Positions 26,540 through 34,466 of a stretch of 64,000 nucleotides of DNA are shown piece after piece. Location: NCBI GenBank assembly GCA_035508435.1, contig DATJNA010000207.1, forward strand, positions 12,528-76,527. Direction: 5' to 3'. Source of the DNA: JASHVB01 sp035508435 (GTDB lineage: Bacteria; Pseudomonadota; Alphaproteobacteria; Acetobacterales; Acetobacteraceae). Numbering within the stretch: the stretch's first letter is position 1; each line of letters opens with the position of its first letter. The position numbers and the translations under genes are program-made. The notes beneath the pieces were generated by a model. That model saw nothing but the letters and a program-made list of their open reading frames with translations, was not told the origin of the DNA and made no database searches.

Positions 26540-27442
26540 CTACGCCTCCGCGACGCAGGCGCGCAGTGTTGCGCGCAGCCAGCGATGGGCCGGATCATGA
26601 TCCAGCCGGCGATGCCAGATCAGCGACAGCGACACATGCGGCGAGGCGAATGGCAATGGCCGGACGGTCAACGGCCGAAATTTGGCGATGTCCATGGCGA
26701 CCCGTCGCGGCACGACCGCCAGGGCGGCAGAACCGATCACCACCGATGCAAGCGAATGCAGCGGCACCATCGCCATGATCCGGCGCGACAGCCCATGCTC
26801 GTTCAACGCCGCATCGACGAAATCCGTATCGTCGCCGCTGGACGTTACGCCGATATGCGGCAGGCGCGCGACTTGCTCCAACGACAGCGCCGGCTCATCT
26901 GCCTCCGGGAGTTCGCAGGGCAGCATCGCCGCATAGTCGTCGTCGAGCAAGCCGCTGCATTTGAATCGCTCGCCGCCATCGGCCAGTGCCGACAGTCCCA
27001 GTGAGACTGTACCGCGATCCAACTGATCGAGCACGGGCATCAACCCGATCGGCCGGACCTCCAGTGCGACCGAAGGCGCCAGCCGCGCCACGCGGTGCAC
27101 CAAGGCAGGCACCACAGCGCGCGCGGCGTAGTTGTTGGCGGCGATGATGAAGCGTCCCGCCGCATGCGCGGCATCGAATTCACCGGATTCCAGCGTGACC
27201 CGCATGTCCTGCAACGCGTCATGGATCGGCGTCGCGATGCGCTCGGCGCGTGGCGTCGGCTGCATCCCGTCGGGCGTGCGCACGAACAATTCGTCGTCCA
27301 GCGTGTGGCGCAGCCGCGCCAGCGTGTGGCTGATCGCGGATTGGCTGAGCCCCAGACGCTGGCCCGCACGCGTGAGGTTCTTCTCCTGCACCACGGCGTC
27401 GAAAATCACCAGAAGGTTCAGATCGAACGTATTCCAGTTCAT
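26540..27442 (-). CDS. LysR-family transcriptional regulator
   Basis: 300 residues from ATG 27442 (MNWNTFDLNLLVIFDAVVQEKNLTRAG). The winged helix-turn-helix LGLSQSAISHTLARLRHTLDDELFVRTPDGMQPTPRA is textbook LysR, closest in style to the NodD/LinR-like group that starts with DLNLL. The effector domain (about 90-300) is complete. LysR proteins often control a divergent neighbour; the divergent gene here is the S49 peptidase at 27740, and fetAB lies downstream. The inducer is unknown. The frame extends to 27640 without family similarity. Confidence 0.92.
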   Translation of the reverse strand: MNWNTFDLNLLVIFDAVVQEKNLTRAGQRLGLSQSAISHTLARLRHTLDDELFVRTPDGMQPTPRAERIATPIHDALQDMRVTLESGEFDAAHAAGRFIIAANNYAARAVVPALVHRVARLAPSVALEVRPIGLMPVLDQLDRGTVSLGLSALADGGERFKCSGLLDDDYAAMLPCELPEADEPALSLEQVARLPHIGVTSSGDDTDFVDAALNEHGLSRRIMAMVPLHSLASVVIGSAALAVVPRRVAMDIAKFRPLTVRPLPFASPHVSLSLIWHRRLDHDPAHRWLRATLRACVAEA

Positions 27443-27739
27443 CGCAGCCCCCAACCAGACCAGCGGCCACTTATAAGGCCAGGCGTTGCACGTGTTGATT
27501 CGGGTCGGTGCATCACCGCGGCAGGGCTGGTGTCCGAGGCGGCAAACGCCAGCAGGGCAATCCATCAATCGGAGTTTGGCACCGGGTGATGAGCCGCGTG
27601 CATCGTCCGCGGAGGGATCCGCGCGTCCGGCACGACCCAATGCGCTGTGCCGGACGCACGGCGCCCGGGTTTACCAGCGGCACTGCCGCGGGCATACGCG
27701 CAGCACCACGCTGCCCCGCCAGCGAAACCGGAGAGCCCC

Positions 27740-28531
27740 ATGATCGCCCGCTTCCTCCCCTGGCGCCGGCCGCGCATCAACGTCGTGGAACTGCACGGGC
27801 TGATCGCCGCGCGCGCCGGCATGCTGTCGATCACCGCCGCCAAGCCGCTGATCGAGCGCGCCTTCCGCAGCGCCGGCGGCAAGCCGGTGATCCTGGAAAT
27901 CGAAAGTCCCGGCGGTTCTCCCGTGCAGTCCGACCTGATCGCGTCGCTGATTCGCCGCCGGGCAGAGCGGCACAAGGTGCGCGTGGTGGCGGCGATCGGG
28001 GAAGTGGCCGCCTCCGGCGGCTATTGGCTCGCCTGCGCCGCCGACGAGATCCACGCCAATCCGATGAGCATTGTCGGCTCGATCGGCGTGCGCGGCGGCG
28101 GGTTCGGCTTTCCCGATTTGCTCCGGCGCATCGGGGTGGAACGCCGGCTCTACACCGCCGGCGAGAACAAGGCGCGGCTCGATCCGTTCAGCCCCGAGAA
28201 TCCAAACGACGTCGCGTTCGTGCAGGCGCTGCTGGACACTCTGCACGCGCGGTTCAAAGACTGGGTACGCACCCGCCGCGGCAACCGGTTGCAGGCAGAC
28301 GAAACGGGATTGTTCGATGGCAGCTTCATGTTGGGCGAGCAAGCGCTGGCAGCGGGCCTGATCGACGGACTCGGCGACGTCGATTCCCTGGTGCGCACAC
28401 TGGGCGGCGAGAAGGCCGTGGCGCGGCGGTTCGCACCGCGGCGGCGCGGGCTGTTGCGGGCACTGCCGAGGCTGATGGTGGACGCGATGCTCGATGCGGC
28501 GGCAGAACGGCGCTGGCGGATGGAGATATAG
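27740..28531 (+). CDS. S49-family serine peptidase (SppA/SohB-like)
   Basis: 263 residues from ATG 27740, with GGAGAG upstream. The ClpP-like fold is seen as VILEIESPGGSPVQSDLIASLI near residue 52, the nucleophile Ser in EVAASGGYWLACAAD near 95, IVGSIGVRGGGFGF and the general-base Lys in AGENKARLDPFSPE near 143. Such proteases cleave signal peptides or membrane protein fragments. Unlike SppA, no N-terminal membrane anchor is present, so it may be cytosolic or peripheral. It is a short-form member of one S49 domain. Confidence 0.9.
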   Translation: MIARFLPWRRPRINVVELHGLIAARAGMLSITAAKPLIERAFRSAGGKPVILEIESPGGSPVQSDLIASLIRRRAERHKVRVVAAIGEVAASGGYWLACAADEIHANPMSIVGSIGVRGGGFGFPDLLRRIGVERRLYTAGENKARLDPFSPENPNDVAFVQALLDTLHARFKDWVRTRRGNRLQADETGLFDGSFMLGEQALAAGLIDGLGDVDSLVRTLGGEKAVARRFAPRRRGLLRALPRLMVDAMLDAAAERRWRMEI

Positions 28532-28694
28532 CGCCAACCGATCGAACGGGCGACCGCCCGCGGCGCTTCATCCGGGCGGGCGTCCCCCGCGAGGCCGGTG
28601 GTCGGGCCCCAACGACATGACTCTGCTTCAGAAATGACGTAGCAGCGGGGCCCATCGCCGGCCACCCGGCACATCGGCACGAAGGACAGGCTGC

Positions 28695-29345
28695 TTGGGT
28701 CCCGCTTTCGCGTTCATTGCGATCTTCCTCAGCATGCTGGCTCCCCCATTGATCGGGGCGATGCTCGCCGATCTCACCCGCCTTCAGGTGATCCTGCTGT
28801 CCGCCGTTGGATCGCTGATCGCCGGCTATTTCGTCGTGACCAACATGGAGTCCTTCCAGACCGCCTATTGGCGCTGGACCATGCCCGCCACGCCGGCGGC
28901 CGAGCGCCAATTCATCGCCGCGGCCGAGGCAATGCACGCCTTGCGTCTGCAGGCGGTGACCGATGCCGGCGATCGCGCCGCCCTGCGCCAGGCCGAGGCA
29001 AAGCTCTGCGCCCTGCCGACCGACGTGTCCGGCTGGACCGGCCGGCTGGAGCAGAAGTACCTGGATGACGCGGGACAGCACGAGATGCTGGCAGTGGCGA
29101 TCTGGCCGCATTTGATGGTGCGCACTGCGTTGTTCCCCGATGCGACCAGAACCATGATCCGGGCCGGCACACCGATCTTCACACAGACCGAAACACTGGC
29201 GCCTGGCGCTTCGGTGCGGTTCAACGGCCGTATCGTCGGCCATGCCGGCGCCTGCCCCGGCGATCCCCCCACCGACCCCAACGAGAAACTGCGCGACCCC
29301 GAGCTCCTGTTCTGGTTTACCCAACTGGAGAAGCTTCCCGGCTGA
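28695..29345 (+). CDS. Hypothetical membrane-anchored protein
   Basis: 216 residues from TTG 28695, behind a weak AAGGACAGG; the next ATG at 28733 is an alternative. Two N-terminal hydrophobic segments (about residues 4-24 and 29-49) are followed by a soluble region of about 165 residues rich in Ala and acidic residues, with WTGRLEQKYLDDAGQHEM in the middle. No family recognised. It lies 137 bases before the MFS transporter gene with a candidate promoter between them, so it is probably not in that operon. Confidence 0.6.
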   Translation: MGPAFAFIAIFLSMLAPPLIGAMLADLTRLQVILLSAVGSLIAGYFVVTNMESFQTAYWRWTMPATPAAERQFIAAAEAMHALRLQAVTDAGDRAALRQAEAKLCALPTDVSGWTGRLEQKYLDDAGQHEMLAVAIWPHLMVRTALFPDATRTMIRAGTPIFTQTETLAPGASVRFNGRIVGHAGACPGDPPTDPNEKLRDPELLFWFTQLEKLPG

Positions 29346-29395
29346 GTGGCAGCGGAACACGTTACCAATTCTTCACATCAGTGCCATTCGGCCCG

Positions 29396-29424
29396 TTGAC
29401 CAAACAATTGACGCATCCGATAGT
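29396..29424 (+). promoter_or_regulatory. Candidate sigma-70 promoter for the MFS transporter gene
   Basis: TTGACC (29396-29401) and GATAGT (29419-29424) are separated by exactly 17 bases, matching the -35 box at 5 of 6 and the -10 box at 4 of 6 positions. The start codon of the transporter is 59 bases further on. This is pattern matching only. Confidence 0.4.
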
Positions 29425-29482
29425 GCCTGACGATGGCAAACTTGAATTTTGCCAAACAACAGCTTGCTCCGGGAGATACTCC

Positions 29483-30892
29483 ATGAGTTCGACAACGATG
29501 CCCCAGCGCGGCGGCAGCCCGCCCGGCCTGCTGAGTCGCGACCGCATCATGGCCCGCCCGGGATTCAGCCGCTGGATGGTGCCGCCGGCGGCGCTTTGCG
29601 TCCATCTCTGTATCGGCCAGGCGTACGCCTTCAGCGTGTTCAACCTGCCAATGACCAGGCTGATCGGTATTACCAAGTCGGCCCCGGATGACTGGAGGCT
29701 GACAGATCTTGGCTGGATCTTTTCGATCGCCATTGTCGTGCTCGGCCTCTCCGCCGCGGTTATGGGGCGCTGGGTGGAAGAAGGCGGACCGCGCCGCGCC
29801 ATGGCCACCGCGGCATTCTGCTGGGGCGGCGGGTTCCTGGTATCCGCACTTGGCGTCAGCATTCATAATATCTGGCTGGTCTATTTCGGCTACGGCGTGC
29901 TCGGCGGATGCGGACTTGGCATCGGCTATATTTCGCCGGTCTCGACGTTGATCAAATGGTTTCCGGACCGGCCAGGCATGGCAACCGGGATGGCGATCAT
30001 GGGCTTCGGCGGCGGCGCCTTCATCGCCTCGCCACTGTCGGTCGCACTGATGCGCTACTTCTCCACGGCGACGCATGTCGGCGTGGCGGAGACCTTCGTG
30101 GTGCTGGGGATCATTTATTTCTGCTTCATGATGGTGGGAGCAGCGATCGTGCGCCTGCCGCCACCCGGCTGGGCGCCGGTCGGCTACCGCGCCCCGGCAC
30201 AACCGAAGCGGCTGATCACCACGCGCCACGTCTTCGTCTACCAGGCGTTGAAGACGCCGCAGTTCTGGCTGATCTGGTGGGTACTGTGCCTCAACGTCAC
30301 CGCCGGGATCGGCGTGCTGGGACAGGCCTCGGCGATGAGCCAGGAGATGTTTCCCGGCCGGGTCAGCGCCGTCGCTGCCGCCGGCTTTGTCGGGCTGATG
30401 AGCTTGTTCAACATGGGCGGACGGTTCTTCTGGGCGTCCGTCTCCGACTTCATCGGCCGCAAGAACACCTATTTCGTCTTCTTTACCCTGGGCTTCGTGC
30501 TGTACGCGCTGGTGCCCTATGCCGGCGGAGCCGGCAGCGTCGGATTGTTCGTGCTGTGCTTCGTCGTCATCATCAGCATGTATGGCGGCGGCTTCGCCAC
30601 CGTGCCGGCCTATCTGAAAGACATGTTCGGCACCCGCTACGTCGGTGCCATCCACGGCTGGTTGCTCACCGCGTGGTCGGCGGCCGGCATCTTCGGTCCG
30701 GCGCTGGTGAACTACATCCGACAGTACAACGTCGATCACGGCGTGCCGAAGGCGCAAGCCTACAACAACACAATGTATATCATGGCCGCACTGCTGGTCG
30801 TTGGTTTCCTCTGCAACCTGTTCGTGCGGGCGGTGCACGAGCGGCACTATATGGCGGAAGACACGGCCGATGCGGTCGGCGTGGCGAATTGA
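29483..30892 (+). CDS. MFS transporter, OFA (oxalate/formate antiporter) family
   Basis: 469 residues from ATG 29483, with GGGAGA upstream. Twelve hydrophobic segments; the first contains VHLCIGQAYAFSVFNLPM. The OFA-type features YISPVSTLIKWFPDRPGMATGMAIMGFGGGAF and GRFFWASVSDFIGRKNTYFVFF are clear. OFA members exchange monocarboxylates such as oxalate and formate in the inner membrane; the substrate here is not known. A 42-residue membrane peptide gene follows 12 bases later, the arrangement seen for OFA transporters with a small subunit. Confidence 0.92.
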   Translation: MSSTTMPQRGGSPPGLLSRDRIMARPGFSRWMVPPAALCVHLCIGQAYAFSVFNLPMTRLIGITKSAPDDWRLTDLGWIFSIAIVVLGLSAAVMGRWVEEGGPRRAMATAAFCWGGGFLVSALGVSIHNIWLVYFGYGVLGGCGLGIGYISPVSTLIKWFPDRPGMATGMAIMGFGGGAFIASPLSVALMRYFSTATHVGVAETFVVLGIIYFCFMMVGAAIVRLPPPGWAPVGYRAPAQPKRLITTRHVFVYQALKTPQFWLIWWVLCLNVTAGIGVLGQASAMSQEMFPGRVSAVAAAGFVGLMSLFNMGGRFFWASVSDFIGRKNTYFVFFTLGFVLYALVPYAGGAGSVGLFVLCFVVIISMYGGGFATVPAYLKDMFGTRYVGAIHGWLLTAWSAAGIFGPALVNYIRQYNVDHGVPKAQAYNNTMYIMAALLVVGFLCNLFVRAVHERHYMAEDTADAVGVAN

Positions 30893-30904
30893 GGGAGGCA
30901 AGCC

Positions 30905-31033
30905 ATGACACAAGCGCAGGCGCAACACCGCACCACACCGCTGCATCTGATCCTGGCCTGGGGGTTCGTCGGGATCCCCCTCGCGTGGGGCGTGATCCAG
31001 ACGGTTCTGAACGCGCTGAAGTTGTTCCGGTAG
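30905..31033 (+). CDS. MFS transporter small subunit (single-helix peptide)
   Basis: 42 residues (MTQAQAQHRTTPLHLI... to ...KLFR), with GGGAGG nine bases before the ATG. One hydrophobic helix (about residues 14-37, LILAWGFVGIPLAWGVIQTVL) follows a polar N-terminus. It lies 12 bases after the OFA-family transporter stop and matches the kind of small subunit annotated beside these transporters in other proteobacteria. It probably stabilises or modulates the transporter in the inner membrane, which is inference. Confidence 0.75.
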   Translation: MTQAQAQHRTTPLHLILAWGFVGIPLAWGVIQTVLNALKLFR

Positions 31034-31073
31034 TGCCGCGGTCAAATACCGCGACGCCCGCCCCCCTCGCATA

Positions 31074-31130
31074 AGAGGACCGGGGCTGTTTCAGAGGACC
31101 GAGGCTTTTTCAGAGGACCGAGGCTCTTTC
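31074..31130. repeat. 19-bp tandem repeat, three copies
   Basis: Units of AGAGGACCGRGGCTNTTTC at 31074-31092, 31093-31111 and 31112-31130, differing at a few positions. They lie between the MFS small subunit and an enoyl-CoA hydratase gene. No strong hairpin is formed by one unit. Confidence 0.88.
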
Positions 31131-31213
31131 GCCGCCCCTGGTGTCCCGCGCCCGGCCTGCCGGTTTCCCCCGGTGCCATGCCGTGCCAGCATCGCGGCAC
31201 GAGGAGATGCGCC

Positions 31214-32023
31214 ATGCCCGACCGCTACGCCAGCTATCAGCGCCTACGCTTTGACCGCCCGCACCCGCGCGTGCTGCGCATTACCATGAGCAATCCCGGC
31301 CGGCTGAACGCCGCCGACCGCGCAATGCACGGCGAGCTTGGCCAGATCTGGCGCGACATCGATGCCGACGCGTCGGTCTCCGCGGCGCTGCTGCAAGGCG
31401 AGGGCCGCGCCTTCTCCGCCGGCGGCGACTTCCGAATGATCGAACGCATCATGGCGGATTTTGACACCCGCGCCGCCGTTTGGAAGGAAGCGCGCGACCT
31501 CGTCTACAACATCATCAATTGCTCGAAGCCGGTGGTCAGCGCCATGCGTGGCCCTGCGGTCGGCGCCGGACTGGTCTGCGGATTGCTGGCCGACATCTCC
31601 ATCGCCAGCAAGGACGCGCGGCTGATCGACGGCCATACCCGCCTCGGCGTCGCCGCCGGCGACCATGCGGCGATCGTCTGGCCCTTGCTCTGCGGCCTGG
31701 CGAAGGCGAAATATTACCTGTTGCTGTGCGATCCCCTCAGCGGTGAGGAGGCCGAACGCATCGGCCTGATCTCGCTCGCGGTGGCAGATGCAGACCTCGA
31801 TGCCAGGTCACTGGAGATCGCGACGCGCCTGGCGGAAGGCGCGCCAAACGCCATCCGCTGGACCAAATACGCGCTGAACAACTGGCTGCGCGCCGCGGGA
31901 CCGACCTTCGATACCTCGCTGGCATTGGAGTTCATGGGGTTCAGTTCGCCCGACGTGCAGGAAGGGCTTGCCGCCCACCAGGAGAAACGCCGTCCGGTAT
32001 TCCGGCCGGACTCGCCGCTATAA
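31214..32023 (+). CDS. Enoyl-CoA hydratase/isomerase family protein
   Basis: 269 residues from ATG 31214, with GAGGAGA upstream. Crotonase features: VLRITMSNPGRLNAADRAMHGELG, the oxyanion-hole segment GRAFSAGGDFRMIERI near residue 65, and MRGPAVGAGLVCGLLADISIAS near 113. The active-site glutamates of classical hydratases are not obvious: the segment after the second loop reads DGHTRLGVAAGDHAAIVWP. That wording is seen in crotonase members acting as isomerases or on aromatic CoA esters. An SDR gene follows 135 bases later. Confidence 0.9.
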   Translation: MPDRYASYQRLRFDRPHPRVLRITMSNPGRLNAADRAMHGELGQIWRDIDADASVSAALLQGEGRAFSAGGDFRMIERIMADFDTRAAVWKEARDLVYNIINCSKPVVSAMRGPAVGAGLVCGLLADISIASKDARLIDGHTRLGVAAGDHAAIVWPLLCGLAKAKYYLLLCDPLSGEEAERIGLISLAVADADLDARSLEIATRLAEGAPNAIRWTKYALNNWLRAAGPTFDTSLALEFMGFSSPDVQEGLAAHQEKRRPVFRPDSPL

Positions 32024-32053
32024 TGCGCCGCGCCGCACGATAGATCGGTTTCC

Positions 32054-32132
32054 CTATCCGGTTAGCGCAGGCGGACCCGGCCGCGGTCGGCGCACCATGG
32101 TCAGGGGCTGGCAGCCTGCGCTAACCGGATAG
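32054..32132. repeat. Long perfect inverted repeat (19-bp arms)
   Basis: CTATCCGGTTAGCGCAGGC (32054-32072) and its exact reverse complement (32114-32132) enclose 41 GC-rich bases. Together they would form a long hairpin between the hydratase stop and the SDR start at 32159. A related inverted repeat with the same TCCGGTTRGCGCA core is at 35985-36088. Confidence 0.92.
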
Positions 32133-32158
32133 AGACATAGATCGGAGACAGCGCAGCC

Positions 32159-32905
32159 ATGGACATGGAAGGCCGCTCGGTCATCGTGACTGGTGGTGCC
32201 TCGGGGATTGGGCGCGCCACCACCTTGTTGCTTTCCAGGAACGGCGCCCGCGTGTTGATTGGCGACGTCGATGCGATCCGCGGCCGACAGGTCGCGGAAG
32301 ACGCATCGCGCGACGGTCTTGCGGTGGAATACCTGGCGCTGGACCTCGCGGACCCCGCCTCGATCGCTGTTTTCGCCGCCGCCGTGCATGCGCGCGTGCC
32401 GCGCGTGGACGTGCTGGTGAACGCGGCCGGCTGGGACCAGCCGGGGCCGTTCATGGACAGTCCGCCGGAGATCTGGGAGCGGCTGATCGCGGTCAACCTG
32501 ACCGGCGCCATCAGGCTCACCCGCGCCGTGCTGCCCGCGATGATCGCAGCGGAGCAAGGCAAGATCGTCATCATCGCCTCCGACGCCGGGCGCGTCGGCA
32601 GCGCGGGCGAGACGGTCTATGCCTCGGCGAAAGGCGGGCTGATCGCGTTCACCAAGTCCTGCGCGCGCGAAATGGCGCGCTACCGCATCAATGTGAACTG
32701 CGTCTGCCCTGGGCCGACGGACACCCCCTTGTTTCGCTCGTTGGCGGAGAAACTGCAGGACGCGCTGACGCGTGCCATCCCGTTCCGCCGCGTCGCCACG
32801 CCGGAGGAAATCGCCGAGGCGGTGATGTTCTTCGCCGGCCCGCGTTCCGACTACATCACCGGCCAGGTGCTGAGCGTGAACGGCGGCCTGACCATGGTGG
32901 GATGA
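32159..32905 (+). CDS. SDR family oxidoreductase (3-oxoacyl-reductase-like)
   Basis: 248 residues. Cofactor motif TGGASGIGRA at residues 12-21, an acidic residue after beta-2 (IGDVDA) suggesting NAD preference, NAAG near 87, and the catalytic YASAKGGL near 156. The C-terminal DYITGQVLSVNGGLTM is typical of FabG-like SDRs. It probably interconverts a 3-hydroxyacyl/keto group or a cyclic alcohol. Pairing with the preceding enoyl-CoA hydratase suggests a beta-oxidation-like pathway, for example of alicyclic or aromatic acids; this is inference. Confidence 0.92.
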   Translation: MDMEGRSVIVTGGASGIGRATTLLLSRNGARVLIGDVDAIRGRQVAEDASRDGLAVEYLALDLADPASIAVFAAAVHARVPRVDVLVNAAGWDQPGPFMDSPPEIWERLIAVNLTGAIRLTRAVLPAMIAAEQGKIVIIASDAGRVGSAGETVYASAKGGLIAFTKSCAREMARYRINVNCVCPGPTDTPLFRSLAEKLQDALTRAIPFRRVATPEEIAEAVMFFAGPRSDYITGQVLSVNGGLTMVG

Positions 32906-32988
32906 GACCACCGCACAGAGGATCCGCCGGCCAGCGGCGGCGCATATCTGCCGAGGCCATCACCGCACGCGCTACGCCAGGGCGCGCG

Positions 32989-34158
32989 CTACGCCGGGCC
33001 GGCGGCACGTGACCGCGCGCGAATCTCGGATGAGGATGTGTCGAGGCGGAAGCGATGCTCGGGTATTTCGGTGAACAGATCCGCGTACCGCCATGGCATG
33101 GGGATGTCGTTCAGGGTGCGCAGGCGCCCCGCCGCGTCGACGCGAGCGGCCACCAGAAAGCTGGACCCGGCGTTGCCGATTTCCTCCAGCGCGACCTGCA
33201 TCCGAGCTTCGTCATCGCCATAATATCGCGCCGCAATCAGCCGCTCCGCGGTGTCCGCGCCGATCACGAACGTCGTCCCAGGGAACAGGCGGGACTTTTC
33301 CAGGAAAGTCGGCGCTCTCGTCAGTTCGACCGTCGACCGCCAGGCAAATTGCATGAGCCGGTCTCTCACCGTCTCGGCCGCCAGCGGCGGCTTGTCGACG
33401 TTGGCGACGGAAATTTCGAACGCCACCGCCTGTTGGGTGACCTCGGTGGCGACCTGCGCCAGCGAGATGTGTCCCTCATGCATCGGATTGAACGAACCGG
33501 GGAACAGTACCGGCGGACGCGGCGCGGACAGCATCATCTGGCCATCCGGCTGAACGGTGATGCGCGCGAGTTCGCCTGCCACAAGCCGATCGACGGGATC
33601 GACCGTCGCAACGACTGCCTCCGCGAAATGCTCATCCACATCGAGCAAGCTGCGCGGCGACGGGGCGGCAACCCCGCACGCCTTGGCCAGCCATAACACG
33701 ATGGAACGCGACACAAGATCTTCTTCGCCGGCGCGATCGCGCCGTCCCTTGGCGAGCATGCAAGTGCAATGCGCGACGGTAGCGGAATTGGCGAATGCGA
33801 TGTGAAATCGATGCTCGCCTCGGCGCGGGCGATCGCTCACCAGTGCCGCCGTCGCGCCAAGACCGACATGATCGCTGCCGGCCGGCGCCAACCTGGCCGC
33901 GCGCGCCCGTGCAATCCGTGCCATCGCGATCGCGGTGTCGGTATTGCTCGCCTGTGCCGGCGCGAAGCCGATATAAGTCGCCAGCGCTTGCTCATCATAG
34001 GGAACCTGCGCCTCGACCAGCAGTCGGGAGCCGCCGGGAACACGCAGCAATTCACCGATCGCGCCGCTGCCGCCCCCGGTGATCGCGAGCGCGGCCTTGC
34101 GGCCGGAGGCGTGCAATGCGGAGATCAATGGTCGCCATGCAGCGTCGGATGGGCTCAT
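32989..34158 (-). CDS. Fusion of CinA C-terminal-like (NMN deamidase) and NadD-like nucleotidyltransferase domains
   Basis: 389 residues from ATG 34158 (a TTG lies 18 bases earlier). Residues about 8-160 resemble the CinA/PncC domain: AALAITGGGSGAIGELLRVPGGSRLLVEAQVPYDEQAL and HVGLGATAALVSDRPRRGEHRFHIA. Residues about 213-385 are a cytidylyltransferase-like domain with VLFPGSFNPMHEGH (HxGH motif) and a C-terminal SSSEIRARS, as in NadD. PncC deamidates nicotinamide mononucleotide to nicotinate mononucleotide, which NadD then adenylates, so the fusion could join two consecutive NAD-salvage steps. The PncC catalytic residues look altered (TGG in place of the usual SCTGG), so activity is uncertain. 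Confidence 0.8.
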   Translation of the reverse strand: MSPSDAAWRPLISALHASGRKAALAITGGGSGAIGELLRVPGGSRLLVEAQVPYDEQALATYIGFAPAQASNTDTAIAMARIARARAARLAPAGSDHVGLGATAALVSDRPRRGEHRFHIAFANSATVAHCTCMLAKGRRDRAGEEDLVSRSIVLWLAKACGVAAPSPRSLLDVDEHFAEAVVATVDPVDRLVAGELARITVQPDGQMMLSAPRPPVLFPGSFNPMHEGHISLAQVATEVTQQAVAFEISVANVDKPPLAAETVRDRLMQFAWRSTVELTRAPTFLEKSRLFPGTTFVIGADTAERLIAARYYGDDEARMQVALEEIGNAGSSFLVAARVDAAGRLRTLNDIPMPWRYADLFTEIPEHRFRLDTSSSEIRARSRAAGPA

Positions 34159-34219
34159 GGTGCGTCTTCGTTCCAAGGCTGAAAATCAGATCGTGAATGG
34201 TGAAAGCCGCTTCCGACAG

Positions 34220-34264
34220 AGTCAAGTGAGTGCGAGTCAAGTGAGTGCGAGTCAAGTGAGTGCG
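34220..34264. repeat. 15-bp perfect tandem repeat, three copies
   Basis: AGTCAAGTGAGTGCG is repeated exactly at 34220-34234, 34235-34249 and 34250-34264. It lies in the 308-base gap upstream of the CinA-NadD-like gene, which otherwise holds a partial REP-like element and no recognisable gene. Confidence 0.95.
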
Positions 34265-34406
34265 CGGGCGAACCGGCAACGCTGGCGGATGCGAATGACC
34301 TCACGCCCTGTCGGTGTGGCGAGCCCGATCTTCGGTGCTGCAGAAGTTGTACGAATGGCGATCGGATTTTCATAACCACGTTGGAAACTATGCTCGGACG
34401 GTTGGG

Positions 34407-34454
34407 GCCTTGCTGCGTCCCGCCACGCTTCGCTCGCGGTCCTGGCAATGCCGG
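34407..34454. repeat. REP-like element, half copy (copy C)
   Basis: GCCTTGCTGCGTCCCGCCACGCTTCGCTCGCGGTCCTGGCAATGCCGG carries the CCCGCCACGCTTCGC(T/C)CGCGG module of copies A and B (listed here in pieces: GCGTCCCGCCACGCTTCGC, then TCGCGGTCCTGGCAATG). Only one arm is present, immediately after the GT39 gene's stop side. Confidence 0.6.
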
Positions 34455-34466
34455 GGGGCGGGTTGA

